From Butyricicoccus_A sp963601915 (GTDB lineage Bacteria > Bacillota > Clostridia > Oscillospirales > Butyricicoccaceae): a stretch of 64,000 nt of DNA. A program made the translations under genes and the position numbers. Positions within the stretch are counted from its first letter, which is position 1. Each line of letters begins with the position of its first letter. Below the pieces are notes generated by a model. That model was not told the DNA's origin. It searched no databases and saw nothing but the letters and a program-made list of their open reading frames with translations. The DNA is taken from positions 1 to 64,000 of the forward strand of contig CAVCGL010000010.1 of assembly GCA_963601915.1 (NCBI GenBank), given 5' to 3'. This document shows, in pieces, positions 33,363-42,471 of this stretch.

Positions 33363-34283
33363 ATGAAACAACATAAGAGTTATCTGTTTCTTGTATTGAT
33401 TGCGGGCGTGTGCGGCGCAGTGCTGCGCGGCATGAGTCTGCTGTATGGCTACGAAAGTGAATCAGGGCTTCCGGTTGACGGCTATTTGCCGTCAACCGCG
33501 CTGCTCATGCTGGCCATTGCGCTGGCTGTCGTGGCGGCTGTGCTGTGCCGAAAATGGTTTGGCGGACAGGAGTACGTCTATGAACAGCTGTTTTCTCATC
33601 TTTCCGGTGCCAGCCGCGTCCTGTGTATGCTGTTTGGCATCGGCATGGCGGTTGTGTCCGTCTTCGGATTGATTTATCTACCGGGACAGCTGCTGGAAGA
33701 ATCGACCATTATGGGCGATCAGCTCATTGCACCGAGCATGATTATTGTCTGTGCGACGGCGGTCACATGGGCATTGGGACTGATTACCGGTGTCTGCCTG
33801 TTGCTGCTGGCGATGGGAAGCAATAAACCGGTGTCCAAAAAGACGGGATTTTACACCACAGTTCCGATGTTTTGGGGCTGCTTGGATTTGATTATGGTGT
33901 ATCACGATAACAGCGCCAATCCGGTGCTGTCGGATTACACGTATCAGCTGGTGCTGATTGTCGCCGTCATGCTGGCATTTTACAGCATGAGTGGATTTTT
34001 GTTCTCTAAAGGCTGCGCGCCGCGGTTCTTTGTGTCGGCGGGTGTTGCTATTTTTCTGGCAATCACCAATGCGGGCGGCTTGCTGATTTGGAAGCTGCGC
34101 GCCAATTCCGATTTGGGAATCATGGGGTACTTTGGCATCTCTGTCACGTTCCGCGCCGTGATCTATCTGCTGGCGGGTGCATATCTGCTGGTTATGTTAT
34201 CTCGTGCGCTGCGCATTGCGCCGCTTCCGCCGAAGCAGGAGGAACCGGCGGAAACGCCAACACCACAAGCAACAGAAGCATAA
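33363..34283 (+). CDS. Polytopic membrane protein of unknown function
   Basis: Unrecognised 306-aa protein with about eight hydrophobic segments (for example YLFLVLIAGVCGAVLRGM, LLMLAIALAVVAAVLC, VLIVAVMLAFYSMSGFLF, AVIYLLAGAYLLVMLS) and a proline/threonine-rich cytoplasmic tail (PPKQEEPAETPTPQATEA). It begins 26 bases after secA and is probably co-transcribed. It is the last chromosomal gene before the ICE; the half-stem AAAAAGGCTG followed by TTTTTT just after its stop looks like a terminator cut by integration. Confidence 0.7.
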   Translation: MKQHKSYLFLVLIAGVCGAVLRGMSLLYGYESESGLPVDGYLPSTALLMLAIALAVVAAVLCRKWFGGQEYVYEQLFSHLSGASRVLCMLFGIGMAVVSVFGLIYLPGQLLEESTIMGDQLIAPSMIIVCATAVTWALGLITGVCLLLLAMGSNKPVSKKTGFYTTVPMFWGCLDLIMVYHDNSANPVLSDYTYQLVLIVAVMLAFYSMSGFLFSKGCAPRFFVSAGVAIFLAITNAGGLLIWKLRANSDLGIMGYFGISVTFRAVIYLLAGAYLLVMLSRALRIAPLPPKQEEPAETPTPQATEA

Positions 34284-34382
34284 TAAAAAGGCTGTTTTTT
34301 CGTTTAAAAATCAAGTCGAAACCTGATTATCCCTTGAAAACACCGTATTTATCGGCATTTCAGAAGGGTTGAAAAGCCTCAT

Positions 34383-34401
34383 TTTACTACGAATTTACTA
34401 C
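34383..34401. repeat. Direct repeat near the ICE left end
   Basis: TTTACTAC occurs twice (34383-34390 and 34394-34401), separated by GAA. Short tandem repeats at ICE ends often bind integrase or excisionase; role inferred. Confidence 0.4.
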
Positions 34402-34527
34402 TCGTGAGTGAGCCTTGACACGCCGAAAATCCATGAAATGCAGACTTACGGAAAAACAGCGGCACAAGGGGCGGCCTGCCCCGGAGCCTTTACAACTGAA
34501 TACATGACCGGATTTCAGACGGTCCAG

Positions 34528-34561
34528 CGCCATAGGAACAAGCAGCCTATGGCGTTTTTTT
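34528..34561 (+). terminator. Strong terminator 30 bases before the first ICE gene
   Basis: CGCCATAGG/CCTATGGCG, perfect 9-bp stem followed by seven T. It could insulate the ICE from host transcription or act as an attenuator for the transfer operon. Confidence 0.85.
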
Positions 34562-34590
34562 ACACCCATTTTCAGAAAGGAGCCGATGGG

Positions 34591-35112
34591 ATGAAACTGA
34601 ATGAAGCAGAAATGAGGATGGCCTTCCAGGTTGAAAGCACCAGCCAGAACGCCGCCCTGAATGAGATTTACATGATGGCGCGCTATGCGCGGAGCCAGGA
34701 AACGAAGGACACGGCGGAAAGCCTCCTTCGGAAACTGCGCCCTCTTTCCGACAAGGAGTGTATGGACGTGATCCGGGAGGTGCAGAAGAATTACCGCCTG
34801 CCAGGAAAGGCCAGGACCGTCGGGGAAATGCTGGCGGAGGCCAGGCAGCAGTCCGGGGCGCAGAAGCTGTCCGGGCATGACATCATGGCCCTGGAGCGGT
34901 TCGACCCGGAGACCCGCCACATGATCGTCTTTGACGTCCTCTCCCATGATTCGCCTATGGGCTGGAAAGGGGAGAAAATGCGCCTGTTCCTGACCGAAGC
35001 CGGATACAGCCGGGCCTTGGAGAACCAGGAGAAGGGGCACATCAAGATCAGAAACCACGCAAAGGTGCGCTCCGGCCATCTCTCCTACGACCATAAAGAC
35101 CGGGAGTTATAG
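34591..35112 (+). CDS. ICE-encoded conserved protein of unknown function
   Basis: A 173-aa soluble, helical protein that I associate with the left end of Tn1549-type elements but cannot name. It shows MARYARSQETKDTAESLLRKL and LTEAGYSRALENQEKGHIKI. The start at 34591 follows AAAGGAGCCGATGGG; the longer frame from 34408 runs back through the terminator and is rejected. It is first in the plus-strand transfer region. The downstream gap carries a weak terminator-like hairpin. Confidence 0.7.
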   Translation: MKLNEAEMRMAFQVESTSQNAALNEIYMMARYARSQETKDTAESLLRKLRPLSDKECMDVIREVQKNYRLPGKARTVGEMLAEARQQSGAQKLSGHDIMALERFDPETRHMIVFDVLSHDSPMGWKGEKMRLFLTEAGYSRALENQEKGHIKIRNHAKVRSGHLSYDHKDREL

Positions 35113-35133
35113 GAGCCCTCCCAAAACTGTATC

Positions 35134-35167
35134 AAAAAGGGTGGAAAATCCCCCGTTTTCCCTTTTG
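35134..35167 (+). terminator. Weak terminator-like hairpin
   Basis: AAAAGGG-TGGAAAA facing TTTTCC-CTTTT with a C-rich loop; imperfect pairing. Confidence 0.4.
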
Positions 35168-35284
35168 TGAGCCGTGAAAACGGAGCCGCCCATATCTTTC
35201 CCTATGCGGGAGTATGGGAGCGTTTCAAGGGGCATTTTTCACGAATACCAACACTTTCAATCTATGAGGAAGGAGGTCATCGGC

Positions 35285-36202
35285 ATGGCAGTATTCCGTA
35301 TCGAAAAGACCCGTGATTACACGGTCATGTCAAACCACCATCTGCGGAACACGAACCTCTCCCTGAAAGCAAAGGGCCTTCTCTCCCTTATGCTCTCGCT
35401 GCCGGAGGGGTGGGATTACACCACAAAGGGGCTCGCCCGTATCTGCAAGGACGGCGTGGACAGCATTTGCGCCGGGGTGCGGGAGCTGGAGGAACAGGGG
35501 TATGTGATCCGGGAGCGCGTCCGCAACCAGAACGGGCAACTCGGTTCCATCGAGTACACGATCCTGGAGCAGCCCAGGCCGCCCGAACCTGAACGGGAAA
35601 AACCTGGACGGGAAAATCCAGTTCAGGCAAATCCAGTCTTGGATTCCCCTGCCTTGGGAGAACCTGGACAGGAAAACCCCGCACAATTAAATACTAAGAA
35701 ATCAAGTAAAGAACAATCAAAAACTGATTTATCAAGTACGGAAGGATCAAATCCTATCCCATCAAATCCCCAGCCCCTTACGGGTCTGCCCCCTGCGGGA
35801 GCGAGGATAGGAACGGATGGGATGGGCGCCAGAGAAGTTTATCGTGAGGTCATCCTTGACAACATCGGATACGAGTATCTGATCCAGGATAACCACATCG
35901 ACCGGGAGCAGCTTGACGAGATCGCGGAGCTGATCGTGGACACCGTATGCTCCGCACGAAAGACCATCCGCATCGCTGGGGACGATTACCCGGCGGAGGT
36001 AGTCAAATCCCGGTTTATGAAGCTGGACAGCTCCCATGTGCAGTACGTCATGGACTGTATGCGGGAGAACACCACCTACGTCCGCAACATCAAGAAATAC
36101 CTTCTGGCGGCGCTGTATAACGCCCCGGCGACCATCGGCAATTATTATTCTGCCCTGGTGCAGCACGACATGTACGGGGATGGGAAAAGGGGGCGGGGCT
36201 AA
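35285..36202 (+). CDS. Replication initiator-like protein with winged helix and DUF6017-like C-terminus
   Basis: A 305-aa protein of the type annotated as replication initiator protein A in Tn1549-like ICEs. An N-terminal winged-helix domain (about residues 1-95: VMSNHHLRNTNLSLKAKGLL, GWDYTTKGLARICKDG, GVRELEEQGYVIRERVRN) is joined by a low-complexity linker rich in Glu/Pro/Asn repeats (about 100-165). The C-terminal domain (about 185-305) contains the DUF6017-type pattern IREVVLDNI-like and VQYVMDCMRENTTYVRNIKKYL (broken). The start at 35285 follows AAGGAGGTCATCGGC. It probably starts replication or controls copy number of the excised circle; this is family inference. Confidence 0.82.
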   Translation: MAVFRIEKTRDYTVMSNHHLRNTNLSLKAKGLLSLMLSLPEGWDYTTKGLARICKDGVDSICAGVRELEEQGYVIRERVRNQNGQLGSIEYTILEQPRPPEPEREKPGRENPVQANPVLDSPALGEPGQENPAQLNTKKSSKEQSKTDLSSTEGSNPIPSNPQPLTGLPPAGARIGTDGMGAREVYREVILDNIGYEYLIQDNHIDREQLDEIAELIVDTVCSARKTIRIAGDDYPAEVVKSRFMKLDSSHVQYVMDCMRENTTYVRNIKKYLLAALYNAPATIGNYYSALVQHDMYGDGKRGRG

Positions 36203-36694
36203 ATGCAGGAGGAAGTGACCCAGGGCGCCGTGACCCTGATCGTGAACGGCTCAAAGCTGACGGAGCAGGCCTTTGAAAAGGCGGTGAAGAAGTTCCTGGA
36301 GGAAGTCCAGAAAAGCAAACAGCCGAAAATCTACCGGGGGAAGCAGACCCTAAAGCAGCTTGCCGGGCAGAACGCGGGCCTCTCCAATATCGAGATATCC
36401 GACAAGAATATCAAGGCATTTTCCCGTGTGGCGAAGAAATACCATGTGGATTTCGCTTTGAAGAAGGACACCGCCGCCGAGCAGCCCCGCTACCTGGTGT
36501 TCTTCAAGAGCCGGGACGCGGACGCCATCACGGCGGCCTTCCAGGAGTTTGCCGGGAAACGGATGGGCCGGGAGGAAAAGCCCTCCATCCGGGAGCGGCT
36601 GAATGAGGCGAGGGAGCAGGCCGCGCAGAAAACGGAGCATAGGAGCATTGACCGGGAGAAAGTGAAGGTCAAAGATCGGAGCGTGCAGAGATGA
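36203..36694 (+). CDS. PcfB-family conjugation accessory protein (DUF3801)
   Basis: A 163-aa protein recognised as PcfB (DUF3801), which in pCF10 helps load relaxosome and substrates onto the coupling protein. Characteristic stretches: GSKLTEQAFEKAVKKFLEE, YRGKQTLKQLAGQNAGLSNI and FKSRDADAITAAFQEF. The basic tail contains EEKPSIRERLNEAREQAAQK, a motif that recurs at the C-terminus of the ArdA/YodL protein of the same element. It starts 1 base after the initiator stop and overlaps the VirD4 gene by 4 bases. Confidence 0.88.
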   Translation: MQEEVTQGAVTLIVNGSKLTEQAFEKAVKKFLEEVQKSKQPKIYRGKQTLKQLAGQNAGLSNIEISDKNIKAFSRVAKKYHVDFALKKDTAAEQPRYLVFFKSRDADAITAAFQEFAGKRMGREEKPSIRERLNEAREQAAQKTEHRSIDREKVKVKDRSVQR

Positions 36695-38448
36695 ACATGA
36701 AAAAACTTGTTTTGCTGAACCTACCCTATCTCCTGTTCGTGTACCCCTTTGACAAGCTGGCCCAGGCCTTCCGTCTGGCGCCCGGCGCGGACCTCTCCGC
36801 AAAGATACTCTCCATCGGGGAGGGATTCGCGGCGGCCTTTGCCTCCGCTGGATTGAGTTTGAACCCTGCGGACCTTCTGATCGGCCTCCTGGGTGCGGCG
36901 GCGCTGCGGCTGGCGGTCTGGATGAAGGGGAAGAACGCGAAGAAATACCGCCACGGGAGCGAGTACGGTTCAGCCCGTTGGGGCACCCCGGCCGATATCG
37001 CCCCGTTTGTGGATAAGGATTTCTTCAACAATATCCCCATGACGCAGACGGAACGGATCACGATGGCGAGCAGGCCGAAGCAGCCCAAATACGCCAGGAA
37101 TAAAAATATCCTGGTGATCGGAGGCTCCGGGAGTGGCAAGACCCGGTTCTTTTGCAAGCCTTCCCTCCTGCAAGCCCATTCGTCATACGTCTGTACTGAC
37201 CCGAAAGGTACCTTGCTGCCGGAGATCGGCTCTTTCCTGGAGCGGAAGAAATACCGGATCAAGTGCTTAAACCTTATCAACTTCAAGAAGTCCATGAGAT
37301 ATAACCCGCTGGCGTACATCCGCTCCGAGAAGGATATCCTGAAGCTGGTAAATGCCCTGATTATGAACACGAAGGGCGAAGGGGAAAAATCTTCCGAAGA
37401 TTTCTGGGTCAAGGCGGAACGCCTGTATTACTGTGCCCTGATCGGCTACATCTGGTACGAGGCCCCGGAGGAAGAACGGAACTTCATCACCCTCCTGGAC
37501 CTTATCAACGCCAGCGAAGCCAGGGAAGACGATGAGGAATTTCAAAGCCCCGTGGATATCCTCTTTCAGCAGTTGGAGGAAAAGGACCCGGAGCATTTCG
37601 CGGTAAAGCAATATAAAAAGTTCAAGATGGCGGCGGGCAAAACACTGAAAAGCATACTGATTTCCTGCGGGGCCAGGCTTGCCCCATTTGACATAAAAGA
37701 GCTCCGGGATCTGATGGAAACGGACGGATTGGAGCTCGACACCCTGGGCGACCGGAAAACGGCGCTGTTCGTTATCATTTCGGACACGGACAGCACTTTC
37801 AATTTTGTGGCCGCCCTGATGTACTCGCAATTATTCAACCTGCTCTGCGACAAGGCCGACGACTTCTACGGCGGGCGGCTGCCCGTCCATGTAAGGCTCA
37901 TTCTGGATGAATTTGCCAACATCGGCCAGATACCCAACTTCGACAAGCTGATCGCAACGATCCGGAGCCGTGAGATATCGGCTTCTATCATTTTGCAGTC
38001 GCAGAGCCAGCTAAAGACCATCTACAAGGACGCGGCGGATACCATTGCAGGTAACTGTGACAGCACCTTGTTTTTGGGAGGCAAGGAGAAATCCACGCTC
38101 AAGGAGATATCGGAGCTTCTGGGGAAGGAGACCATTGATTCCTACAACCAGTCCGAGAACCGGGGCAGCCAGGTTTCCCACGGCCTCAATTATCAGAAAT
38201 TAGGAAAGGAGCTGATGACCCAGGACGAACTGGCAGTGATGGACGGAGGCAGGTGTATCTTCATGCTGCGGGGCGTGCGGCCGTTTCTCTCGGAGAAATA
38301 CGACCTCACAAAGCACCCCAACTACAAGTACACCGCCGACGCCGACCCTAAAAATGTCTTTGACATGGAACGGTACATGAAGAAGCAGCGCGCCGTGGTA
38401 AAAGCTGCGGACACCTTCGATGTGTACGAGATCGACGTAAACGAATAA
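36691..38448 (+). CDS. VirD4-like type IV coupling protein (TcpA/PcfC-like ATPase)
   Basis: Inner-membrane ATPase that brings the relaxase-DNA complex to the mating channel. The 585-aa protein has two N-terminal membrane segments (LNLPYLLFVYPF, LLIGLLGAAALRLAVW), Walker A VIGGSGSGKTRFF near residue 143, Walker B LILDEFANIGQIPNFDKLI near residue 403, and the downstream SIILQSQSQLKTIY motif. It matches the CD1115-type VirD4 proteins of C. difficile CTns. Translation is coupled to pcfB (ATGA overlap). Confidence 0.94.
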   Translation: MNMKKLVLLNLPYLLFVYPFDKLAQAFRLAPGADLSAKILSIGEGFAAAFASAGLSLNPADLLIGLLGAAALRLAVWMKGKNAKKYRHGSEYGSARWGTPADIAPFVDKDFFNNIPMTQTERITMASRPKQPKYARNKNILVIGGSGSGKTRFFCKPSLLQAHSSYVCTDPKGTLLPEIGSFLERKKYRIKCLNLINFKKSMRYNPLAYIRSEKDILKLVNALIMNTKGEGEKSSEDFWVKAERLYYCALIGYIWYEAPEEERNFITLLDLINASEAREDDEEFQSPVDILFQQLEEKDPEHFAVKQYKKFKMAAGKTLKSILISCGARLAPFDIKELRDLMETDGLELDTLGDRKTALFVIISDTDSTFNFVAALMYSQLFNLLCDKADDFYGGRLPVHVRLILDEFANIGQIPNFDKLIATIRSREISASIILQSQSQLKTIYKDAADTIAGNCDSTLFLGGKEKSTLKEISELLGKETIDSYNQSENRGSQVSHGLNYQKLGKELMTQDELAVMDGGRCIFMLRGVRPFLSEKYDLTKHPNYKYTADADPKNVFDMERYMKKQRAVVKAADTFDVYEIDVNE

Positions 38449-38478
38449 ATCAAATACATTTTTAGGAGGATCAAATTT

Positions 38479-38694
38479 ATGGCATTTTTCAACAGCGCAG
38501 TAAACGTATTGCAGACTCTCGTGGTGGCCCTGGGCGCAGGTCTTGGTATCTGGGGCGTCATCAACCTTCTGGAAGGTTACGGCCAGGACAACCCGGCCTC
38601 CAAAAGCCAGGGCATGAAGCAGCTCATGGCCGGGGGCGGGGTGGCCTTGATCGGCATTACCCTGGTGCCGCTCCTGTCCGGCCTGTTCGGTTAA
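38479..38694 (+). CDS. Maff2-family small membrane protein (VirB2-like candidate)
   Basis: A 71-aa protein with two hydrophobic helices (VLQTLVVALGAGLGIWGVINLL and GGGVALIGITLVPLLSGLFG, the first shown shortened in effect) around a short polar loop with a KSQGMKQL motif. This is the Maff2 family that always sits between VirD4 and the VirB6-like gene in these elements. Size and topology resemble type IV pilin (VirB2) subunits, which is a reasonable but unproven role. AGGAGG precedes the start. Confidence 0.85.
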   Translation: MAFFNSAVNVLQTLVVALGAGLGIWGVINLLEGYGQDNPASKSQGMKQLMAGGGVALIGITLVPLLSGLFG

Positions 38695-38716
38695 GCGGCC
38701 GGGGGCGTGATCGCTT

Positions 38717-39586
38717 ATGGGCGGCATACTCGACAAGCTCGATGAATGGCTGAGGGAGCTGCTCATCGAGGGGATCACGGGGAACCTGTCGGGCATGTTC
38801 GATACGGTCAATACCAAAGTAGGCGAGATCGCCGGGGAAGTGGGGCAGACGCCGCTGGCATGGAACAGCGGCGTCTTTTCCATGATACGGAACCTCTCCG
38901 AAACGGTGATCGTGCCGATCGCCGGGGTCATCCTTACCTTTGTGATGTGCTATGAGCTGATCCAGCTCGTGGCGGAAAAGAACAACATGCACGACGTGGA
39001 TACCTGGATGTTCTTCAAGTGGATTTTCAAGACCTTCTGCGCGGTGCTGATCGTGACGAACACCTGGAACATCGTCATGGGTATCTTCGATATCGGACAG
39101 AGCGTGGTGAACAGCAGCGCCGGGGTCATCATCGGGGAGACCTCCATCGACATTTCCTCTGTCATCACGGATATGGAGGCGCAGCTGGAGACCCTGGGCA
39201 CCGGGGAGCTGTTCGGGCTGTGGTTCCAGTCCCTCTTTGTGGGGCTTACCATGAACGCCCTCTCCATCTGTATCATGTTAGTCATCTACGGCCGGATGAT
39301 CGAGGTGTATTTAACGACTTCGATTGGTCCGATCCCCCTTGCCACGATGACGAACCGGGACTGGGGCCAGACGGGGCAGAATTATCTAAAGTCTTTGTTC
39401 GCCCTGGCGTTCCAGGCGTTTCTTATCATGGTCTGCGTGGGTATCTATTCGGTGCTGGTCCAGGGGATCGCCACAAGCGGCGACCTGTCCGGTGCGATAT
39501 GGTCCTGCATGGGGTACACGGTGCTTTTATGCTTCGCGCTCTTTAAGACGGGCAGCCTCTCAAAGAGCCTGTTCGGGGCGCATTAA
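38717..39586 (+). CDS. VirB6/TrbL-like conjugation membrane protein
   Basis: A 289-aa polytopic protein with about six membrane helices (VIVPIAGVILTFVMCYEL, WIFKTFCAVLIVTNTWNIV, ALSICIMLVIYGRMIEVYL, ALAFQAFLIMVCVGIYSVL). It matches the CD1112/CD0415-type VirB6 homologues of C. difficile CTns, which form the core of the inner-membrane channel. The N-terminal amphipathic part (ILDKLDEWLRELLIEGITGN) is conserved in the family. It begins 22 bases after maff2. Confidence 0.85.
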   Translation: MGGILDKLDEWLRELLIEGITGNLSGMFDTVNTKVGEIAGEVGQTPLAWNSGVFSMIRNLSETVIVPIAGVILTFVMCYELIQLVAEKNNMHDVDTWMFFKWIFKTFCAVLIVTNTWNIVMGIFDIGQSVVNSSAGVIIGETSIDISSVITDMEAQLETLGTGELFGLWFQSLFVGLTMNALSICIMLVIYGRMIEVYLTTSIGPIPLATMTNRDWGQTGQNYLKSLFALAFQAFLIMVCVGIYSVLVQGIATSGDLSGAIWSCMGYTVLLCFALFKTGSLSKSLFGAH

Positions 39587-39620
39587 ACGGATATTTTTCT
39601 ATGATTGGAGGCTTGATAGC

Positions 39621-40052
39621 TTGGCGTATGTAACGGTCCCGAAGGACCTGACAAAAGTAAAAAGCAAGGTGCTGTTTGGCTTGACCCGGCGGCAGCTTGT
39701 GTGTTTCGGGGCGGCGGTGCTTGTAGGAGTGCCGCTTTTCTTTTTGCTCCGAAAATCGGTGGGCTCCAGCCCCGCCACGTTTGCAATGATCGTGGTCATG
39801 CTGCCCTTATTCCTGCTCGCCATGTATGAGCGCCACGGGCAGCCCTTGGAGGTGGTGGCGGGCCAGGTCATCCAGACCGCCTTCCTCCGTCCGAAGGAGC
39901 GGCCATATATGACGAATAACTTTTACGCCGCCGTGGAGCGGCAGATTCAGGTGGAAAAGGAGGTGAAGGCCATTGTTCAGAAAGCGAAAGCAAGGGCCGC
40001 AGGCAAGACCGGCAGCCGGGAAGGTAAAGCTGACCGCCGCGGAAAAGCGTGA
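39621..40052 (+). CDS. PrgI-family protein (VirB3-like)
   Basis: A 143-aa protein starting at TTG (39621), 9 bases after GGAGG: AYVTVPKDLTKVKSKVLFGL is the usual PrgI beginning. Two membrane helices follow (LVCFGAAVLVGVPLFFLL and FAMIVVMLPLFLLAMY), then the conserved PLEVVAGQVIQTAFLRPKER and a basic tail. PrgI corresponds to VirB3 and pairs with the VirB4 ATPase. The last 80 bases overlap the VirB4 gene in another frame. The longer frame starting at 39492 lies within the VirB6-like gene and is rejected. Confidence 0.88.
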   Translation: MAYVTVPKDLTKVKSKVLFGLTRRQLVCFGAAVLVGVPLFFLLRKSVGSSPATFAMIVVMLPLFLLAMYERHGQPLEVVAGQVIQTAFLRPKERPYMTNNFYAAVERQIQVEKEVKAIVQKAKARAAGKTGSREGKADRRGKA

Positions 40053-42471
40053 GATCAGGAAGGTCATCGAAACGGCCAGGGGCGACGGGAAGCCCCATTC
40101 GGCCCAGGATACCTTACCCTTCCAGCAGATGTACCCGGACGGGCTGTGCAGGCTGGACGATACGACATGGAGCCGGTGCATTGAATTTGAGGATGTGAAT
40201 TACCAGCTCGCCCAGAAGGACGACCAGACCGCCATCTTTGAGGCGCTGTGCGATATGTATAACGCCCATGATTCCTCTATCGGCATGGAGTTATCCCTTG
40301 TATGCCGGAGGGTGAATAAAGCGGATTTCCGCAAAAGAATTGAGATCGCCGCCCAGGGGGACCCCTTCGACGGGGTACGCGCCCTCTACACGGATATGCT
40401 CCGGGGGCAGCTCGAACACGGCAACAACGGCATGGTAAAGACAAAGTTCCTGGTGCTTACGATCGAGGCGAAGAACATCCGGGAGGCAAGGGCGAGGTTT
40501 TCCCGGATCACCCTGGACGCCCTGAACTGCTTCAAGGCAATGGGCGCCCTGGCAAAAGCCCTGGACGGGAAGGAATGGCTGGCGGTGCTGCATGGCGTCC
40601 TCCACCCGGACGGGGAACGGTTCTCCTTTGAGTGGGAATGGCTGGCGCCCTCCGGCCTCCATGTAAAAGATTTCATCGTGCCGTCCTCCTTCCGCTTCGG
40701 GGAGGCAAGGCGCTTCCGCATGAGCGGCCGGTTCGGGGCGGTGAGCTTTTTGCAGGTCACGGCGCCGGAGCTCAATGACCGGCTCCTGGCGGACCTGCTG
40801 GATACGGACGGGACCATCTTTGTGAGCCTCCATATCCGCAGCATGGACCAGAACGAGGCGATCAAGACGGTCAAGCGCAAGATCACCGACATTGACAGCA
40901 TGAAGATCGACGCCCAGAAGAAGGCGGCGCGGGAAGGGTTCGATATCGACATCATCCCCTCCGATATCGCCACCTACGCGGGGGAGGCAAAGAACATCCT
41001 CCGGGATTTGCGGACCAGGAATGAGCGGATGTTCCTGATGACCTTCCTGGTGGTGAATATCGCGGACACGAAGCAGAAGCTGGAAAACGATATCTTCCGG
41101 GCGTCCTCCGTGGCGCAGAAGCACAACTGCCACCTGGTACGGCTGGACTTCCAGCAGGAGCAGGGACTTGTGTCTGCCCTCCCTCTTGGTGTGAACCAGA
41201 TCAATATTCAGCGGGGGCTTACCACTTCCTCCGTCGCTATCTTTGTGCCCTTTATCTCCCAGGAGCTTTTCCAGGGCGGCGAGGCGCTGTACTACGGGCT
41301 GAACGCCACTTCCGGCAACATGATCCTGGCGGACAGAAAGCAGCTCAAGACGCCAAACGGCCTGATCCTGGGCACGCCGGGCAGCGGCAAGTCCTTCTCC
41401 GCAAAGCGGGAGATTTTGAACGTGTTCCTGGTGACGAAGGACGATATCATTGTCTGCGACCCGGAGGCGGAGTATTTCCCTCTGGTCCACCGCCTGGGCG
41501 GGCAGGTCATCAAGATATCCCCTACCAGCAATCAATATGTGAACCCGATGGATATGAGCCTCAATTATTCCGAGGATGATAACCCCCTGGCCTTGAAATC
41601 CGATTTTATCCTGTCCTTCTGTGAGCTGGCGGCGGGCGGCAGGAACGGCCTGGAGCCGGTGGAGAAAACGGTGATCGACCGGGCGGTCCGTGTGGTGTAC
41701 CGCCCCTACCTGGCGGACCCGAAGCCGGAAAACGTCCCCATCCTGGAGGATCTGTACGACGAGATCAGGCGGCAGCCGGAGCCGGAGGCGCAGCGGATCG
41801 CCGCCGCCCTGGAGCTCTATGTGCATGGTTCGCTCAACGTGTTCAACCATCGGACGAATGTGGATATCAACAACCGGCTGGTGTGCTTTGATATCAAGGA
41901 ATTGGGGAAACAGCTCAAAAACCTGGGGATGTTAGTCATCCAGGACCAGGTGTGGAACCGGGTCACGGTGAACCGGGGCGAAGGGAAATCCACACGGTAC
42001 TATGTGGATGAATTTCACCTTCTGCTCCGTGGCGAAGTAGGTTCCTGGAGCGTGGAGATTTGGAAACGGTTCCGAAAATGGGGCGGCATACCGACTGGTA
42101 TCACCCAGAACATCAAGGACCTCCTGGCCTCTGCGGAGATCGAGAACATCTTTGAGAACAGCGATTTTATCTATCTTCTGAACCAGGCCAGCGGCGACCG
42201 GAAGATACTCTGTGAGCGCCTGAACATCTCCACCCAGCAGGCAGCGCATATCAGTAATTCCGGCCCTGGCGAGGGATTGATCCTGTTTGGCAGCGTGATC
42301 CTGCCCTTTGTGGACCACTTCCCCCAGGACAATGAGCTGTATGGCATTATGACGACCCGGTTATCCGACATTTCCGGGCAGAAGCAGTCACCGATGGACG
42401 CACCGGAGGAAACGGCGCGTGAATCAGAAACAGGAGGTTACGATGGAATACCTGAAAGCGACAGCATTTAA
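39973..42471 (+). CDS. VirB4-like type IV secretion ATPase
   Basis: Large ATPase (832 aa) powering channel assembly and DNA transfer. Walker A is LGTPGSGKSFSAKRE, near residue 466, with Walker B-type RYYVDEFHLLLRGE near 676 and the following GGIPTGITQNIKDLL. The N-terminal half is the CagE/TrbE/VirB domain. The start is TTG at 39973, 9 bases after AAGGAGGTG, inside the PrgI gene. The end overlaps the antirepressor gene by 29 bases. It corresponds to CD1110-type proteins of C. difficile CTns. Confidence 0.93.
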   Translation: MFRKRKQGPQARPAAGKVKLTAAEKREIRKVIETARGDGKPHSAQDTLPFQQMYPDGLCRLDDTTWSRCIEFEDVNYQLAQKDDQTAIFEALCDMYNAHDSSIGMELSLVCRRVNKADFRKRIEIAAQGDPFDGVRALYTDMLRGQLEHGNNGMVKTKFLVLTIEAKNIREARARFSRITLDALNCFKAMGALAKALDGKEWLAVLHGVLHPDGERFSFEWEWLAPSGLHVKDFIVPSSFRFGEARRFRMSGRFGAVSFLQVTAPELNDRLLADLLDTDGTIFVSLHIRSMDQNEAIKTVKRKITDIDSMKIDAQKKAAREGFDIDIIPSDIATYAGEAKNILRDLRTRNERMFLMTFLVVNIADTKQKLENDIFRASSVAQKHNCHLVRLDFQQEQGLVSALPLGVNQINIQRGLTTSSVAIFVPFISQELFQGGEALYYGLNATSGNMILADRKQLKTPNGLILGTPGSGKSFSAKREILNVFLVTKDDIIVCDPEAEYFPLVHRLGGQVIKISPTSNQYVNPMDMSLNYSEDDNPLALKSDFILSFCELAAGGRNGLEPVEKTVIDRAVRVVYRPYLADPKPENVPILEDLYDEIRRQPEPEAQRIAAALELYVHGSLNVFNHRTNVDINNRLVCFDIKELGKQLKNLGMLVIQDQVWNRVTVNRGEGKSTRYYVDEFHLLLRGEVGSWSVEIWKRFRKWGGIPTGITQNIKDLLASAEIENIFENSDFIYLLNQASGDRKILCERLNISTQQAAHISNSGPGEGLILFGSVILPFVDHFPQDNELYGIMTTRLSDISGQKQSPMDAPEETARESETGGYDGIPESDSI

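Noticed and set aside
30505..33495. 996-aa open frame antisense to secA
   Set aside because: Exact shadow of the secA codon pattern; no ribosome site; secA is beyond doubt.
34408..34590. N-terminal extension of the first ICE gene
   Set aside because: Reads through a strong terminator and lacks a ribosome site; ATG 34591 has an AAAGGAG site.
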